The notes under the pieces: model-generated | Told to the model about the DNA's origin: nothing | Databases searched by the model: none | The model's input: the letters and a program-made list of their open reading frames with translations, nothing else | Program-made: the position numbers and the translations under genes | Shown here: positions 44,757-53,735 of the stretch, in pieces | Layout: every line of letters starts with the position of its first letter | How positions within the stretch are numbered: position 1 is the stretch's first letter | Assembly: GCA_963839615.1 (NCBI GenBank) | Contig: CAWIVY010000010.1 | Span: forward strand, 62,001 to 126,000 | Length of the DNA stretch: 64,000 nucleotides | Direction: 5' to 3' | DNA from: DASQMT01 sp963839615 | GTDB taxonomy: Bacteria > Actinomycetota > Thermoleophilia > Solirubrobacterales > Solirubrobacteraceae

Positions 44757-45906
44757 GCCTCCCGTACCCGCGCTTCAGCGACGCGGAGATGGAGCGCCGC
44801 CACGCGGCCGTGGCCGCGGTCATGGCCGAGCGGGAGGTCGACCACCTGCTCGTCTACGGCGCCAACCGCTTCGGGCTCGCCGTCGGCTGGCTGACGCGCT
44901 GGCCCGTGACCCGCGAGGCGTTCGTCGTCGTCTCGCCGGGCGAGCGGGACGCGCTGTTCGTCGACTTCTACAACCACGTTCCGAACGCGCGCCGCATCGC
45001 CACCGAGGCCGACGTGCGCGCCTGCGAGGGCCGCGCGATCGAGCTGCCGCTGGCCGAGCTGCGCCGCCGCGGCGCCGGCGGACGGAGGGTCGGGGTGATC
45101 GGGCCGCTCCCCTGGCGGCAGGCCGCGCGGCTGGCGGACGTCGCCGCCGAGATCGTCAGCCTCGACGCCGACTTCACCGCGCTGCGGCTCGTCAAGTCCG
45201 CGGAGGAGCTCGAATGGCTGCGGGTCGGCTGCGAGCTGACCGATCGCGCCGTCGAGGCGCTTCGCGCCGAGGCCCGGCCCGGGGTCGACGAGCGCGAGCT
45301 CGGCGCGCTGGTCGAGGCGCGCCTACGTCGCCGCGCGGCGGCACGACCCACATCCACTACTTCGCGACGACGCCGATGGAGGGTCCGGGGATCGCGGTCC
45401 CGTCGCAGTGGCCGTCGGCGCGCCGCCTGCAGGCCGGCGACGCGCTGGTATGCGAGATCAGCGCCTCGTGGTGGGACCATCCCGGCCAGGTGCTGCGGAC
45501 GTTCACGGTCGAGGCGGAGCCGACGGCGCTCTACCGGGAGCTGCACGACGTCGCCGAAGCGGCGTTCGAGGCCGTCGCCGGCCGGCTGCGCGCCGGCGCC
45601 ACGGCAGCCGAGCTCGTGGACGCCTCGGGCGTGATCGAGGACGCGGGCTTCACGATCCGCGACGACCTCGTGCACGGCTTCGTCGGCGGCTACCTGCCGC
45701 CGGTGCTCGGGAGCCGCAGCCGCATGCTCGGCGAGGTGCCCGACTTCACGTTCGCCGCGGGCATGACCGTGGTCGTGCAGCCGAACGTCGTCACTCCCGA
45801 CGAGACCGCCGGGGTCCAGACGGGCGAGCTGCTGCTCGTGACCGAGGAAGGGTCAGAGCGGCTGCACGCGGTGCCGGGCGGGATGCGCGCGACCGGCACC
45901 GCGTGA
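44753..45906 (+). CDS. M24 (creatinase/Xaa-Pro peptidase-like) protein with degenerate metal site, frameshifted
   Basis: This pita-bread-fold protein of about 383 residues begins MSLPYPRFSDAEMERRHAAV. Two extra bases near 45317 and 45331 separate the N-terminal domain from GGTTHIHYFATTPMEGPGIA. The metal-binding Asp residues of aminopeptidase P are not conserved: the segment reads LVCEISASWWDHPGQVLRTF, and the usual late Glu is Gln in VVVQPNVVTPDE. The HGFVGGY histidine is kept. Such metal-less members include creatinase, so a C-N or C-S hydrolase or lyase role is more likely than peptide cleavage. Confidence 0.74.
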
Positions 45907-45916
45907 CAGCAGCTAC

Positions 45917-47017
45917 CTAGCCGTTCTGCTCCATCCACTCGTCGGCCGCCTGCTCGACCTCGGCGCGATCGAAATCGTTGATCTCGGCGATCAGCGAGTC
46001 GTCGAGGATCTTCGAGACGTCGACCTTCTTGTCGATGATGCCCGCCTGCTGGAGCAGGTCCTGGCCGGTCTCCCAGACTTCGGGACGCAGGTCACCGATG
46101 GCCTCGGGATCGTCCGGCGTGTGCAGCTCGATCGTCTGCGCCAGGGCGGCCTTGGCGACCTCCTCGTTGCGCCATTCCGCCGGCACCTTCTCGCGCACGA
46201 TCGCCTCGACGATGTCGGGCTTGGTGAGCCCGACGTGCTGCCCCATCGACCAGGCGCGCAGGAACCCGACGATCTTGTCGCGGTCGCTCTCCAGCGTCTC
46301 CGGCGTCACGGCGGTGGGGTTGCCGTCGATCCGCTGGACGTCCTCCGGCGTGATGAGGCGCAGCGGCACACCGCTGGCGCGCAGCGCCGTGAAGTCCGAG
46401 ATCGCGCCGACGTACGCGTCGATATCGCCCTTCTCGAACGTGCCCGCGATCGTCGCGCCGCTGGTGCCCACGGTGATCGTCTCGACGTCCCCCTCGGACA
46501 TGCCCGCGGCGATCAGCTGCGCCTTCAGCGAGGCGTCGTCCTCCTCGGACGCCAGGCCCACGGTCTTGCCTGCGAGCTGCTCGAAGCTCTCGATCTCGCT
46601 GTCCTCGGGCACGACGGTCCCGGCGGTGTTGGCGTGCTGCGGGCTGAACACCGCCTGCAGCGTGCCGCCCTTGGCGGTCGAGATGACGAGCTCGTCGATG
46701 TCCGCCATCGCGATGTCCGCGTCGCCGTTCTCGAGGAAGGCAGTGCTCGGTATCTCCTCGGACGCCGGGGCCAGCTTCGCGCTGACGTTCTCCTGCTCGA
46801 AGAAGCCGAGCGTCTCCGCCACGATCGGCGCGTAGAACTCGAGGCTCTCAGGCGTGGGGAGCGAGTAGACGACCTCGGCCGGTTCGCCACCGCCGTCGGC
46901 GCCCGAGCCACCTCCGCCACCGCCCCCGGACGGCTCGTCGTCGCCGCCGCAGCCCGTGATGGCGAGCGTGACGGCGACGACCGCCGACAGCCACGGCCTC
47001 CTGCTGGTGATCAACAC
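45917..47017 (-). CDS. NMT1/SsuA-type ABC substrate-binding lipoprotein
   Basis: This 366-residue binding protein has a signal peptide with lipobox AITGC, then a Gly/Ser-rich linker and a type II periplasmic-binding fold (PTPESLEFYAPIVAETLGFF, DIAMADIDELVISTAKGGTL, LRAWSMGQHVGLTKPDIVEA). It is of the NMT1/SsuA/ThiY group that binds sulfonates, pyrimidines, nitriles or aromatic acids. GTG 47017 follows GAGGAAG. It is last on the minus strand of the transporter unit and converges with the M24 gene, leaving only 10 bp between stops. Confidence 0.83.
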   Translation of the reverse strand: MLITSRRPWLSAVVAVTLAITGCGGDDEPSGGGGGGGSGADGGGEPAEVVYSLPTPESLEFYAPIVAETLGFFEQENVSAKLAPASEEIPSTAFLENGDADIAMADIDELVISTAKGGTLQAVFSPQHANTAGTVVPEDSEIESFEQLAGKTVGLASEEDDASLKAQLIAAGMSEGDVETITVGTSGATIAGTFEKGDIDAYVGAISDFTALRASGVPLRLITPEDVQRIDGNPTAVTPETLESDRDKIVGFLRAWSMGQHVGLTKPDIVEAIVREKVPAEWRNEEVAKAALAQTIELHTPDDPEAIGDLRPEVWETGQDLLQQAGIIDKKVDVSKILDDSLIAEINDFDRAEVEQAADEWMEQNG

Positions 47018-47047
47018 GACTTCCTCCTCGCTGGTGTTTTCACTCGC

Positions 47048-47950
47048 TCATCGCTGACCGGCGCCGACCGCCTTGGGGCCCGCCGGAACGTCGGAGCCGC
47101 GCGCCGCCCGCTTGCGGGCGCGCGCGGCACGGCGCCGGGTGCGCGCGACCAGGCGCGCGTCGTGCAGCCAGAACACCGTCGCCCGCTCGATCCACTCCAT
47201 GACGCCGTACAGGAGCAGGCCGAGGAACATGAGCATGAGGATCACCGCGAACGCGTCGGAGACCGCGAGCTGGTAGCTGAACTGCTGGACCAGCACCCCG
47301 AGGCCGCGCTCGGCCGAGATGAACTCGCCGACGACCGCGCCGACGAGCGCGAGCCCGGCGGCGGTCTTCAGGCCGGCGAACATCACGGGCATCGAGCTCG
47401 GCGTGACCAGCCGGATGAACGTCTGCCAGCGGCTGGCGCCGAGCGAGCGGAACATCTCGCGCGACTCCTCGTCGACGGTCAGCATGCCGGTCAGCGCGTT
47501 CACGTAGACCGGGAAGAACGCGATGATCGCGGCGATCCAGATCTTCGAGCTGTAGCCGAAGCCGGCCCACGCGATGATGAGCGGAGCGATCGCGATGCGC
47601 GGCGTGACCTGGAGCCCGATCGCGTAGGGGTGCAGCATCCGGCGCATCACCGGCCAGAGGCCCGACGGGATCGCCAGCGCGAGGCCCAGCAGCGAGCCGA
47701 GCAGGAAGCCGGCGACCGACTCCCAGAGCGTGGCTGCGACGTCGTCCCACCAGATGTCGCTCAGCGACAGGTCGACGAACGAGGTGACGATGTCCTCGGG
47801 ATGGGGCAGGACCCGCGTCGAGACCTGGTCCTCCCACAGCGCGACCTTCCAGACGAGGACGATGAACGCGAGGAAGAGCAGCGGCGCGCCCACGGCGTCG
47901 AAGATCCGGCGCGGCGCGAGCGCTGACGAGATCCTAGATGCCGCCGGCAT
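47048..47950 (-). CDS. SsuC/TauC-type ABC permease
   Basis: This 300-residue permease has about six membrane helices and the coupling loop EESREMFRSLGASRWQTFIR of the BPD_transp_1 family. MPVMFAGLKTAAGLALVGAV is the typical post-loop segment. The C-terminal 30 residues are very basic (RTRRRAARARKRAARG). Its start overlaps the end of the ATPase gene by 17 bp. It forms the channel for the NMT1-like binding protein. Confidence 0.85.
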   Translation of the reverse strand: MPAASRISSALAPRRIFDAVGAPLLFLAFIVLVWKVALWEDQVSTRVLPHPEDIVTSFVDLSLSDIWWDDVAATLWESVAGFLLGSLLGLALAIPSGLWPVMRRMLHPYAIGLQVTPRIAIAPLIIAWAGFGYSSKIWIAAIIAFFPVYVNALTGMLTVDEESREMFRSLGASRWQTFIRLVTPSSMPVMFAGLKTAAGLALVGAVVGEFISAERGLGVLVQQFSYQLAVSDAFAVILMLMFLGLLLYGVMEWIERATVFWLHDARLVARTRRRAARARKRAARGSDVPAGPKAVGAGQR

Positions 47951-48800
47951 CGGGGCTCCCTTCGTCGCGGCGTGCGTCCCCCGTGGCGACGTCGCCGTCG
48001 CCTGCGCCGTGGAGGCCTTCGTGAGCGCGGAACACGAGCTCCTGGAACTCGCGCTCCTTGGCCATCTGCGGCACGCGCGGACGCTCGAACGGGACGTCGA
48101 TGACGTCGGAGATCCGGCCCGGTCGTGGCGTCATCACGATCACGCGATCCGCCAGCAGGATCGCCTCCGTGATGTTGTGCGTCACGAGGACCGCGGTCGC
48201 CCTGATCCGGGCGTGAATCTTGAGCAGCTCGACGTTCAGGCGCTCGCGCGTGAGCTGGTCGACGGCGGCGAACGGCTCGTCGAGGAGCAGCACGTCGACG
48301 CCGACCATCAGGAGGCGCGCGAGCGCGACGCGCTGCTGCATGCCGCCCGACAGGTGACGCGGGTAGGTGTGCTCGAAGCCCGCCAACCCGACCATCTCGA
48401 GCAGCGCGTAGGCCTCGTCCTCGGCGGCGCGGTCGGCGCTGCCGTGGAGCTTGCGCGGCAGCAGCGTGTTCTGCAGCGCCGTCTGCCAGGGCAGCAGGGT
48501 CGGCTTCTGGAACATGAGCGCGACGTCCTGGCGCGGATCCGTCACCTCGCTGCCGTTGACCGCGATGCGGCCGGACGTCAGCGGGATGAGGCCCGAGGCA
48601 AGCCGCAGCAGCGTCGACTTGCCGCAGCCGCTCGGCCCGATCAGCGAGACGAACTCGCCGGGCGCCGCCCTGAAGCTGACGCCGTCGAGAGCGAGGACTC
48701 CACCCTCGAATTGCTTGACGGCGTCGTCGACGTCGATCGTGCCGCGATGCTCTGCGGCGCCCTCCGGCGCAGGTGCCGACGCCACCCGCCCTTCGCTCAT
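47934..48800 (-). CDS. SsuB/TauB-type ABC ATPase
   Basis: This 288-residue ATPase has Walker A GPSGCGKST, signature LSGGMQQRVALARLL and Walker B VLLLDEPFAAVDQLT. VTHNITEAILLADRVIVMTP is the switch histidine region. ATG 48800 overlaps the stop of the RidA gene. The order RidA-ATPase-permease-binding protein suggests import of a compound whose breakdown produces reactive enamines or imines. Confidence 0.87.
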   Translation of the reverse strand: MSEGRVASAPAPEGAAEHRGTIDVDDAVKQFEGGVLALDGVSFRAAPGEFVSLIGPSGCGKSTLLRLASGLIPLTSGRIAVNGSEVTDPRQDVALMFQKPTLLPWQTALQNTLLPRKLHGSADRAAEDEAYALLEMVGLAGFEHTYPRHLSGGMQQRVALARLLMVGVDVLLLDEPFAAVDQLTRERLNVELLKIHARIRATAVLVTHNITEAILLADRVIVMTPRPGRISDVIDVPFERPRVPQMAKEREFQELVFRAHEGLHGAGDGDVATGDARRDEGSPDAGGI

Positions 48801-49246
48801 GCGCCCAGGCCCGGTCCGACGGCGATCATGTCGAGCTCGACCCGGGCGCCGGGCGAGCTGAGGTTGTTGACGCAGATCAGCGTGCTCGCGGGCCGGTGAT
48901 CGCCGAGGAACTCGTTCATCGTGCGGTTCACGGCGTCCGCCTCGCGCATGTCGGTCAGGTACTTCGTGACCTTCACGACGCTGCGCCAGCTCAGGCCCTT
49001 CGCGTCGAGCACCGACACGATGCTCTCCATGGCGCGGCGCGTCTGCTCCTCGATGTCGTCCGGGAGCACGTGCTCCTCCTTGACATGCGGGTGCTGGTGA
49101 TACAGCGGCGACGCCGTCGCGCCGGACAAGAACACGATCTGACCGGCACCCGTCACCTCGATCGCCGGGGCGTAGGGCATCTCGGCGGCCCGCTCGGGCT
49201 GCGGGTGCACCTCGGCGATCGTCACCCCGGCCTCTGACTGCGTCAC
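48797..49246 (-). CDS. RidA/YjgF-family protein
   Basis: This 149-residue protein starts at GTG 49246 behind AGGAGGAG; it begins VTQSEAGVTIAEVHPQPERA. The conserved arginine of the active pocket is in HRPASTLICVNNLSSPGARV, with ELDMIAVGPG at the C-terminus. RidA proteins hydrolyse enamines/imines, and relatives in the Rut and 2-aminomuconate pathways deaminate ring-cleavage products. It lies between a creatinase-like gene and the importer, consistent with nitrogen-compound breakdown. Confidence 0.85.
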   Translation of the reverse strand: MTQSEAGVTIAEVHPQPERAAEMPYAPAIEVTGAGQIVFLSGATASPLYHQHPHVKEEHVLPDDIEEQTRRAMESIVSVLDAKGLSWRSVVKVTKYLTDMREADAVNRTMNEFLGDHRPASTLICVNNLSSPGARVELDMIAVGPGLGA

Positions 49247-49274
49247 GGTTCTCCTCCTCTGCCGTTGAACACGC

Positions 49275-50663
49275 CTACCCGAGCGCGGACGCGCCGGCAT
49301 CGCCGACCACCCGGCCGTTCCCCGGCCCCGCTCCGTTGGGGATCGCCTCCTGGGCGTCGCCGTCGAGCCGGGTGTTCTTGTCGGACGTGACCTCGCGCTC
49401 GAGCGGCAGCGCGCCGCCCGGCGTGTAGAGCGGCCTGCCCGCGACGATCAGGTCCTCGGCGGGGAAGCGGGTGATCACCTCGCAGCCGGTCGCCGTGACG
49501 ACGAGCTGCTCCTCGATGCGCGCGGCCGACCACCCGTCGCTCGCCGGCCAGAACGTCTCGAGCGCGAACACCATGCCCTCGCGGATCTCCTCCGGGTGGT
49601 CGAGCGACACCAGGCGGCTGAAGATCGGCTTCTCCCAGATCGTCAGGCCGACGCCGTGGCCGAACTGCAGGGCGAACGCCGCCTCCTCGTCGGGGAAGCC
49701 GAACTCCTGCGCCTCCGGCCATACCGACGCCACCTCGGCGGTCGTCGCGCCCGGCCGGATCAGCGCGATCGCCGCGTCGAGGTAGTAGCGGCAGCGCTTG
49801 TACGCGTCCACGAGCGGCGCGCGAGGCGCTGCCGACCGCGAAGGTGCGGTAGTAGCACGTGCGGTAGCCCATGAAGCTGTGCAGGATGTCGAAGTACGCG
49901 GGGTCGCCCGGGCGCAGCGCCCGGTCGGTGAACACGTGCGGATGCGGGCTGCAGCGCTCGCCCGAGATCGCGTTGACGCCCTCGACGAACTCGGAGCCCA
50001 GCTCGTAGAGCACCTTGTTGACGAGCGCGACGCACTCGTTCTCGCGGAAGCCGGGACGCAGGTGCTCGGTAGAGCCGGTCATAGGCGGCGTCGACCATGC
50101 CGCACGCCATGTTCAGCAGCGTGATCTCGTCGCGCGTCTTGATCACGCGCGCGTTCTGCATCAGCTGCTGGCCGTCGACGACTTCGACGCCGGCGCGCTG
50201 GAGTGCGAACAGCACCTCGGGCTCGACGGCGTCGACCCCGACGGGCTCACCGAGCAGGCCGCGCCGCTCGAGCTCGGCGCGGATCTTCTCGGCGACGTTC
50301 TCCGCCCGCCCGGACTCGGGCGCCATCGCCCCGCGCAGCGTCGAGATGCCGGCGCGCGAGCGGCCCTCGCCGAGCCACGGGTTGTAGAGCTCGTGGTGGC
50401 GGGCCGCCGACCCGAAGTCCCACATGATCGGCTCGTCGCCCTGCGGCAGCAGGCAGAAGCGGTTGAGCTTGTCGGCTGCCCAGGTGCCGATGTGCGTCGC
50501 GGTGATGTAGCGGATGTTGCTCATGTCGAAGCACAGCAGCGCCCCGAGCGCCGACTCCGCCAGCAGCGCCTTGATGCGCGCCGAGCCGCTCCTCGCGCAG
50601 CCGGTCGAAGCGCACGCGCTCCTCCCAGTCGACTCCCATCGCGCCGTAGCTGTGGATCCCCAT
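49275..50663 (-). CDS. Creatinase-like M24 protein, frameshifted
   Basis: This protein of about 462 residues begins MGIHSYGAMGVDWEERVRFD at ATG 50663. ALLCFDMSNIRYITATHIGT and RVIKTRDEITLLNMACGMVD are the N-terminal creatinase domain. FDILHSFMGYRTCYYRTF keeps the first metal Asp but not the second; FGHGVGLTIWEKPIFSR and FALETFWPA keep His and Glu. Extra single bases near 50590, 50087 and 49827 interrupt the frame. The family includes creatinase, ectoine hydrolase DoeA and DddP. It is the first minus-strand gene from the LacI-type operators at 50.7 kb. Confidence 0.78.
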
Positions 50664-50688
50664 CGCGTCCTCCGCTCGCCCGAAAGCT

Positions 50689-50762
50689 GCAATCGTTTGC
50701 ACCGTACCACGGGATGACCTTGACGCAAACGAAGCACGGGTTATCCTGATGCAATCGTTTGC
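50689..50762. promoter_or_regulatory. Divergent LacI-controlled promoter region
   Basis: Two perfect copies of GCAATCGTTTGC (50689-50700 and 50751-50762) flank a degenerate copy (GCAAACGAAGC, 50724-50734). On the plus strand TTGACG (50720-50725), 16 bases, then TATCCT (50742-50747) place the start site inside the right operator. The left operator lies just upstream of the creatinase-like gene. The sites match those at 29.1 and 30.3 kb. Confidence 0.72.
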
Positions 50763-50807
50763 AAGGCGCAAGGCGACGACGGCGAATCACCAGGGAGCGG
50801 AAGAGAC

Positions 50808-51771
50808 ATGGCATCGACGAACGGGCCCGCGCGGCTCGGCTGGGCGGGGACCGGGCGGATGGGCTACGCGCTCGCGAGCCGCCTGCTGACGGCCGGCTAC
50901 GACGTGGCGGTGTACAACCGCACGCGGGCGAAGGCCGAGCCGCTCGCGGAGCTGGGCGCGACGATCGTCGACACGCCCGCCGAGCTCGCCGATCGCGACA
51001 TCGTCTTCACGATGGTCGCCGGCCCCAGCGACTTCAAGGAGGTCGTGCTCGGCGCCCACGGGCGTCCTGTCCGGCGAGCGCCGGCCGCGGCTGATCGTCG
51101 ACAGCACCACCGTCTCGCCGGCGACCGGCGAGGAGGTCCGGGCGGCCGCCGGTGAGCTCGGGGTGGCGCTGCTCGCCGCGCCGGTCTCCGGCAACCCGAA
51201 GGTGGTCAAGGCGGGCAAGCTGACGATCTGCGTCTCGGGCCCGGCGGACGCGTGGGAGCAGGCCCGGGCGTACCTGGAGATCCTCGCGCGCGCCGTGACC
51301 TACGTCGGCGAGGGCGAGCGCGCGCGGCTCGTCAAGATCTGCCACAACCTCATGCTCGGAGTCGTGTCCCAGTGCATGGCCGAGATCACGGTCCTGGCGG
51401 AGAAGGGCGGCGTCTCGCGGGCGGACTTCCTGGAGTTCCTCAACGACAGCGTGATGGGCTCGACGTTCACGCGCTACAAGACGCCGGCGTTCGTGAACCT
51501 GGACTTCACGCCGACGTTCACGCCGGCGCTGCTGCTGAAGGACTTCCAGCTCGGCTTCGAGGCGGCGCAGGAGCTCGACGTTCCGATGCCGGTCGCGGCC
51601 GCGACGCAGGCGATCGTCCAGGGCATGATCGGCCACGGCTACGAGGACATCGATTTCGCGGCGCTGCTGGAGCTCGAGGCCAGGGCCTCGGGGCACGCGC
51701 TGGAGCCCGAGAAAGTCGACGTGTCGGACGGGCTCAGCGGCGAGCGCGCCCCGGCGGGAACCCATGCGTGA
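50808..51771 (+). CDS. 3-hydroxyisobutyrate dehydrogenase-family protein, one frameshift
   Basis: This beta-hydroxyacid dehydrogenase of about 320 residues has the NAD(P) motif GWAGTGRMGYALASRLL. An extra base near 51057 separates ..LGAHG from VLSGERRPRLIVDSTTVSPA, which contains the conserved DSTTVSP substrate segment. APVSGNPKVVKAGKL and the catalytic lysine in ICHNLMLGVVSQ(C) follow. It likely oxidises a hydroxyacid or semialdehyde-derived intermediate. It is first in the plus-strand unit under the 50.7-kb promoter, and its stop overlaps the E1-alpha ATG by eight bases. Confidence 0.82.
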
Positions 51772-52736
51772 GCTGACGGTCGGCGCCGGAGGCGGTCGGC
51801 CCGTACCTGGAGTCGTACGGGCGGATGCTGCTGATCCGCCTGTTCGAGCAGGAGATGCAGCGCCTGTTCCTCGGCGGCGAGGTCCACGGCACGACCCACC
51901 TCGCCGCGGGCCAGGAGGCGATTCCGGTCGGCGTCTGCCAGGCGCTGCGCCCGGACGACTACGTCGCCGGGACGTACCGCGGCCACGGGCACGCGCTCGC
52001 GAAGGGCACGGACGCGGAGGGCATGGTCGCCGAGATGCTCGGCCGCGCCACGGGCACCTGCGGCGGGCGCTCGGGCTCGATGAACGTGATCGACCGTGCT
52101 CGCGGCCTCGTCGGGTGCTACGGCATCGTCGGCGGCTCGATCGCGGCCGCCACCGGGGCGGGCGTCTCCGCAAAGCGCCAGGGTCGCGTCGCCGCGGCCT
52201 TCTTCGGCGACGGCGCAACGAACCAGGCCTACTTCTTCGAGTGCCTCAACTTCGCCAAGGTGCTCGAGCTGCCGGTCGTGTTCGTCTGCGAGAACAACTG
52301 GTACGGCGAGTTCACGCCGATGCAGAAGGTCACGGCGGGCGCCGACATCGCGCGCCGCGCCGAGCCGTTCCAGATTCCCGCCCGCGTGGTCGACGGCAAC
52401 GACCTCTTCGCAGTCGTCGACGCGGCTCGCGAGGCGATCGACCGAGCCCGCGAGGGCGGGGGGCCGACGCTGCTCGAGTGCCAGACCTACCGGCACTACG
52501 GCCACTCCAAGTCGGATCCCGCCAAGTACCGGCCGCCCGGGGAGCTCGAGCGCTGGAAGGAGCGCGACCCGCTCGACATCGCTCGCCTGCGGCTGGTCGA
52601 GGCGGGCGTGACCGAGGAGCAGATCGAGGCGGTGGACGAGGCGACCCGCCGCGAGCTCGACGAGGCGGTCGAGGCGGCGCGCGCCGCCCCCTACCCCGAT
52701 CCCGCCGTCAAGGCGACGGAGTTCGCCCCCGCATGA
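51764..52736 (+). CDS. 2-oxoacid dehydrogenase E1 alpha subunit, one frameshift
   Basis: This thiamine-diphosphate-dependent subunit of about 323 residues has the TPP motif FFGDGATNQAYFFECLNFAK, and TYRGHGHALAKGTD and GRSGSMNVIDRARG from the E1-alpha family. An extra base near 51792, 30 bp after ATG 51764, separates MRELTVGA from EAVGPYLESYGRMLLIRLFE. Together with the beta subunit it decarboxylates a 2-oxoacid or acetoin-like ketone. No lipoyl E2 or E3 gene is present in the window. Confidence 0.84.
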
Positions 52737-53716
52737 GCACGCTCGAGTTCCGCGTCGCGATCCGCGAGGCCATCGCCGAGGAGATGGAGCGCGACGACTC
52801 GGTCGTGTTCTTCGGGGAGGACGTCGCCCTGCCCGGCGGCGTGTTCATGGTGACCCCTGGGCTGCACGAGCGCTTCGGCGAGACGCGCGTGTTCGACACG
52901 CCGATCTCCGAGCTGGCGCTCGCGGGTGCGGCGTACGGCGCCGCGGTCACCGGGCTGCGCCCGATCATCGAGATCATGTTCGGCGACTTCATGGGCCTGG
53001 CGATGGACTCGCTCGTCAACCAGGCCGCCAAGTACTGGTACATCTCCAACGAGCAGGGCAGCGTCCCGCTCGTCGTCCGCTCGGCCGTCGGAGCGGGTGG
53101 CCGCTTCGGCGCCATCCATTCGCAGAACCACGGCACCTGGTTCCAGGGCATCCCCGGCCTCAAGATCGCGTTCCCCTCGAGCCCCGCCGAGGCGAAGGGC
53201 CTGCTCAAGGCGGCGATCCGCGATCCCAACCCGGTCATCTTCCTGGAGCACAAGCGCCTGTACTCGGTGAAGGGTGACGCGCCGCCGGACGGCGAGATCA
53301 TCCCGCTCGGTCGCGCCCGGATCGCCCGCGAGGGCGGCGACGTCACGATCGTCTCGATCGGCAAGGGCGTCGTCGACGCGCTCGCGGCGGCTGAGCGGCT
53401 CGCCGGCGAGGGCATCGGCGCGGAGGTCGTCGACCTGCGGACCCTGCGCCCGCTCGACGTCGAGACGGTGCTCGAGTCCGTGGCGCGGACGAACCGGATC
53501 CTCGCCGTCGAGGAGGGACCCCGCACGGGCGGCTGGGCGACCGGTCTGCTCGGCGCGGTCGCCGAGGCGGGCCTGCACGACCTCGACGATGCCTGGATCC
53601 TCGCGACGGAGGAGACGCCGGTGCCGTACAGCCCGCCGCTGGAGGACGCCTTCCTTCCCGACACGACCAAGATCGTCGAGTCGGTGCAGGCGCGGCTGGG
53701 TGCCGGCGTCGCCTGA
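52733..53716 (+). CDS. 2-oxoacid dehydrogenase E1 beta subunit
   Basis: This 327-residue intact E1-beta begins MSTLEFRVAIREAIAEEMER. FFGEDVALPGGVFMVTPGL, FDTPISELALAGAAYGAAV and HSQNHGTWFQGIPGLKIAFP are typical of acetoin/pyruvate dehydrogenase beta subunits. The C-terminal transketolase domain (VVDLRTLRPLDVETVLES) follows. ATGA overlap with E1-alpha indicates coupled translation. The E2/E3 partners, if needed, must be encoded elsewhere. Confidence 0.87.
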   Translation: MSTLEFRVAIREAIAEEMERDDSVVFFGEDVALPGGVFMVTPGLHERFGETRVFDTPISELALAGAAYGAAVTGLRPIIEIMFGDFMGLAMDSLVNQAAKYWYISNEQGSVPLVVRSAVGAGGRFGAIHSQNHGTWFQGIPGLKIAFPSSPAEAKGLLKAAIRDPNPVIFLEHKRLYSVKGDAPPDGEIIPLGRARIAREGGDVTIVSIGKGVVDALAAAERLAGEGIGAEVVDLRTLRPLDVETVLESVARTNRILAVEEGPRTGGWATGLLGAVAEAGLHDLDDAWILATEETPVPYSPPLEDAFLPDTTKIVESVQARLGAGVA

Positions 53717-53735
53717 TGGCGGTCGGCGCGACGGG

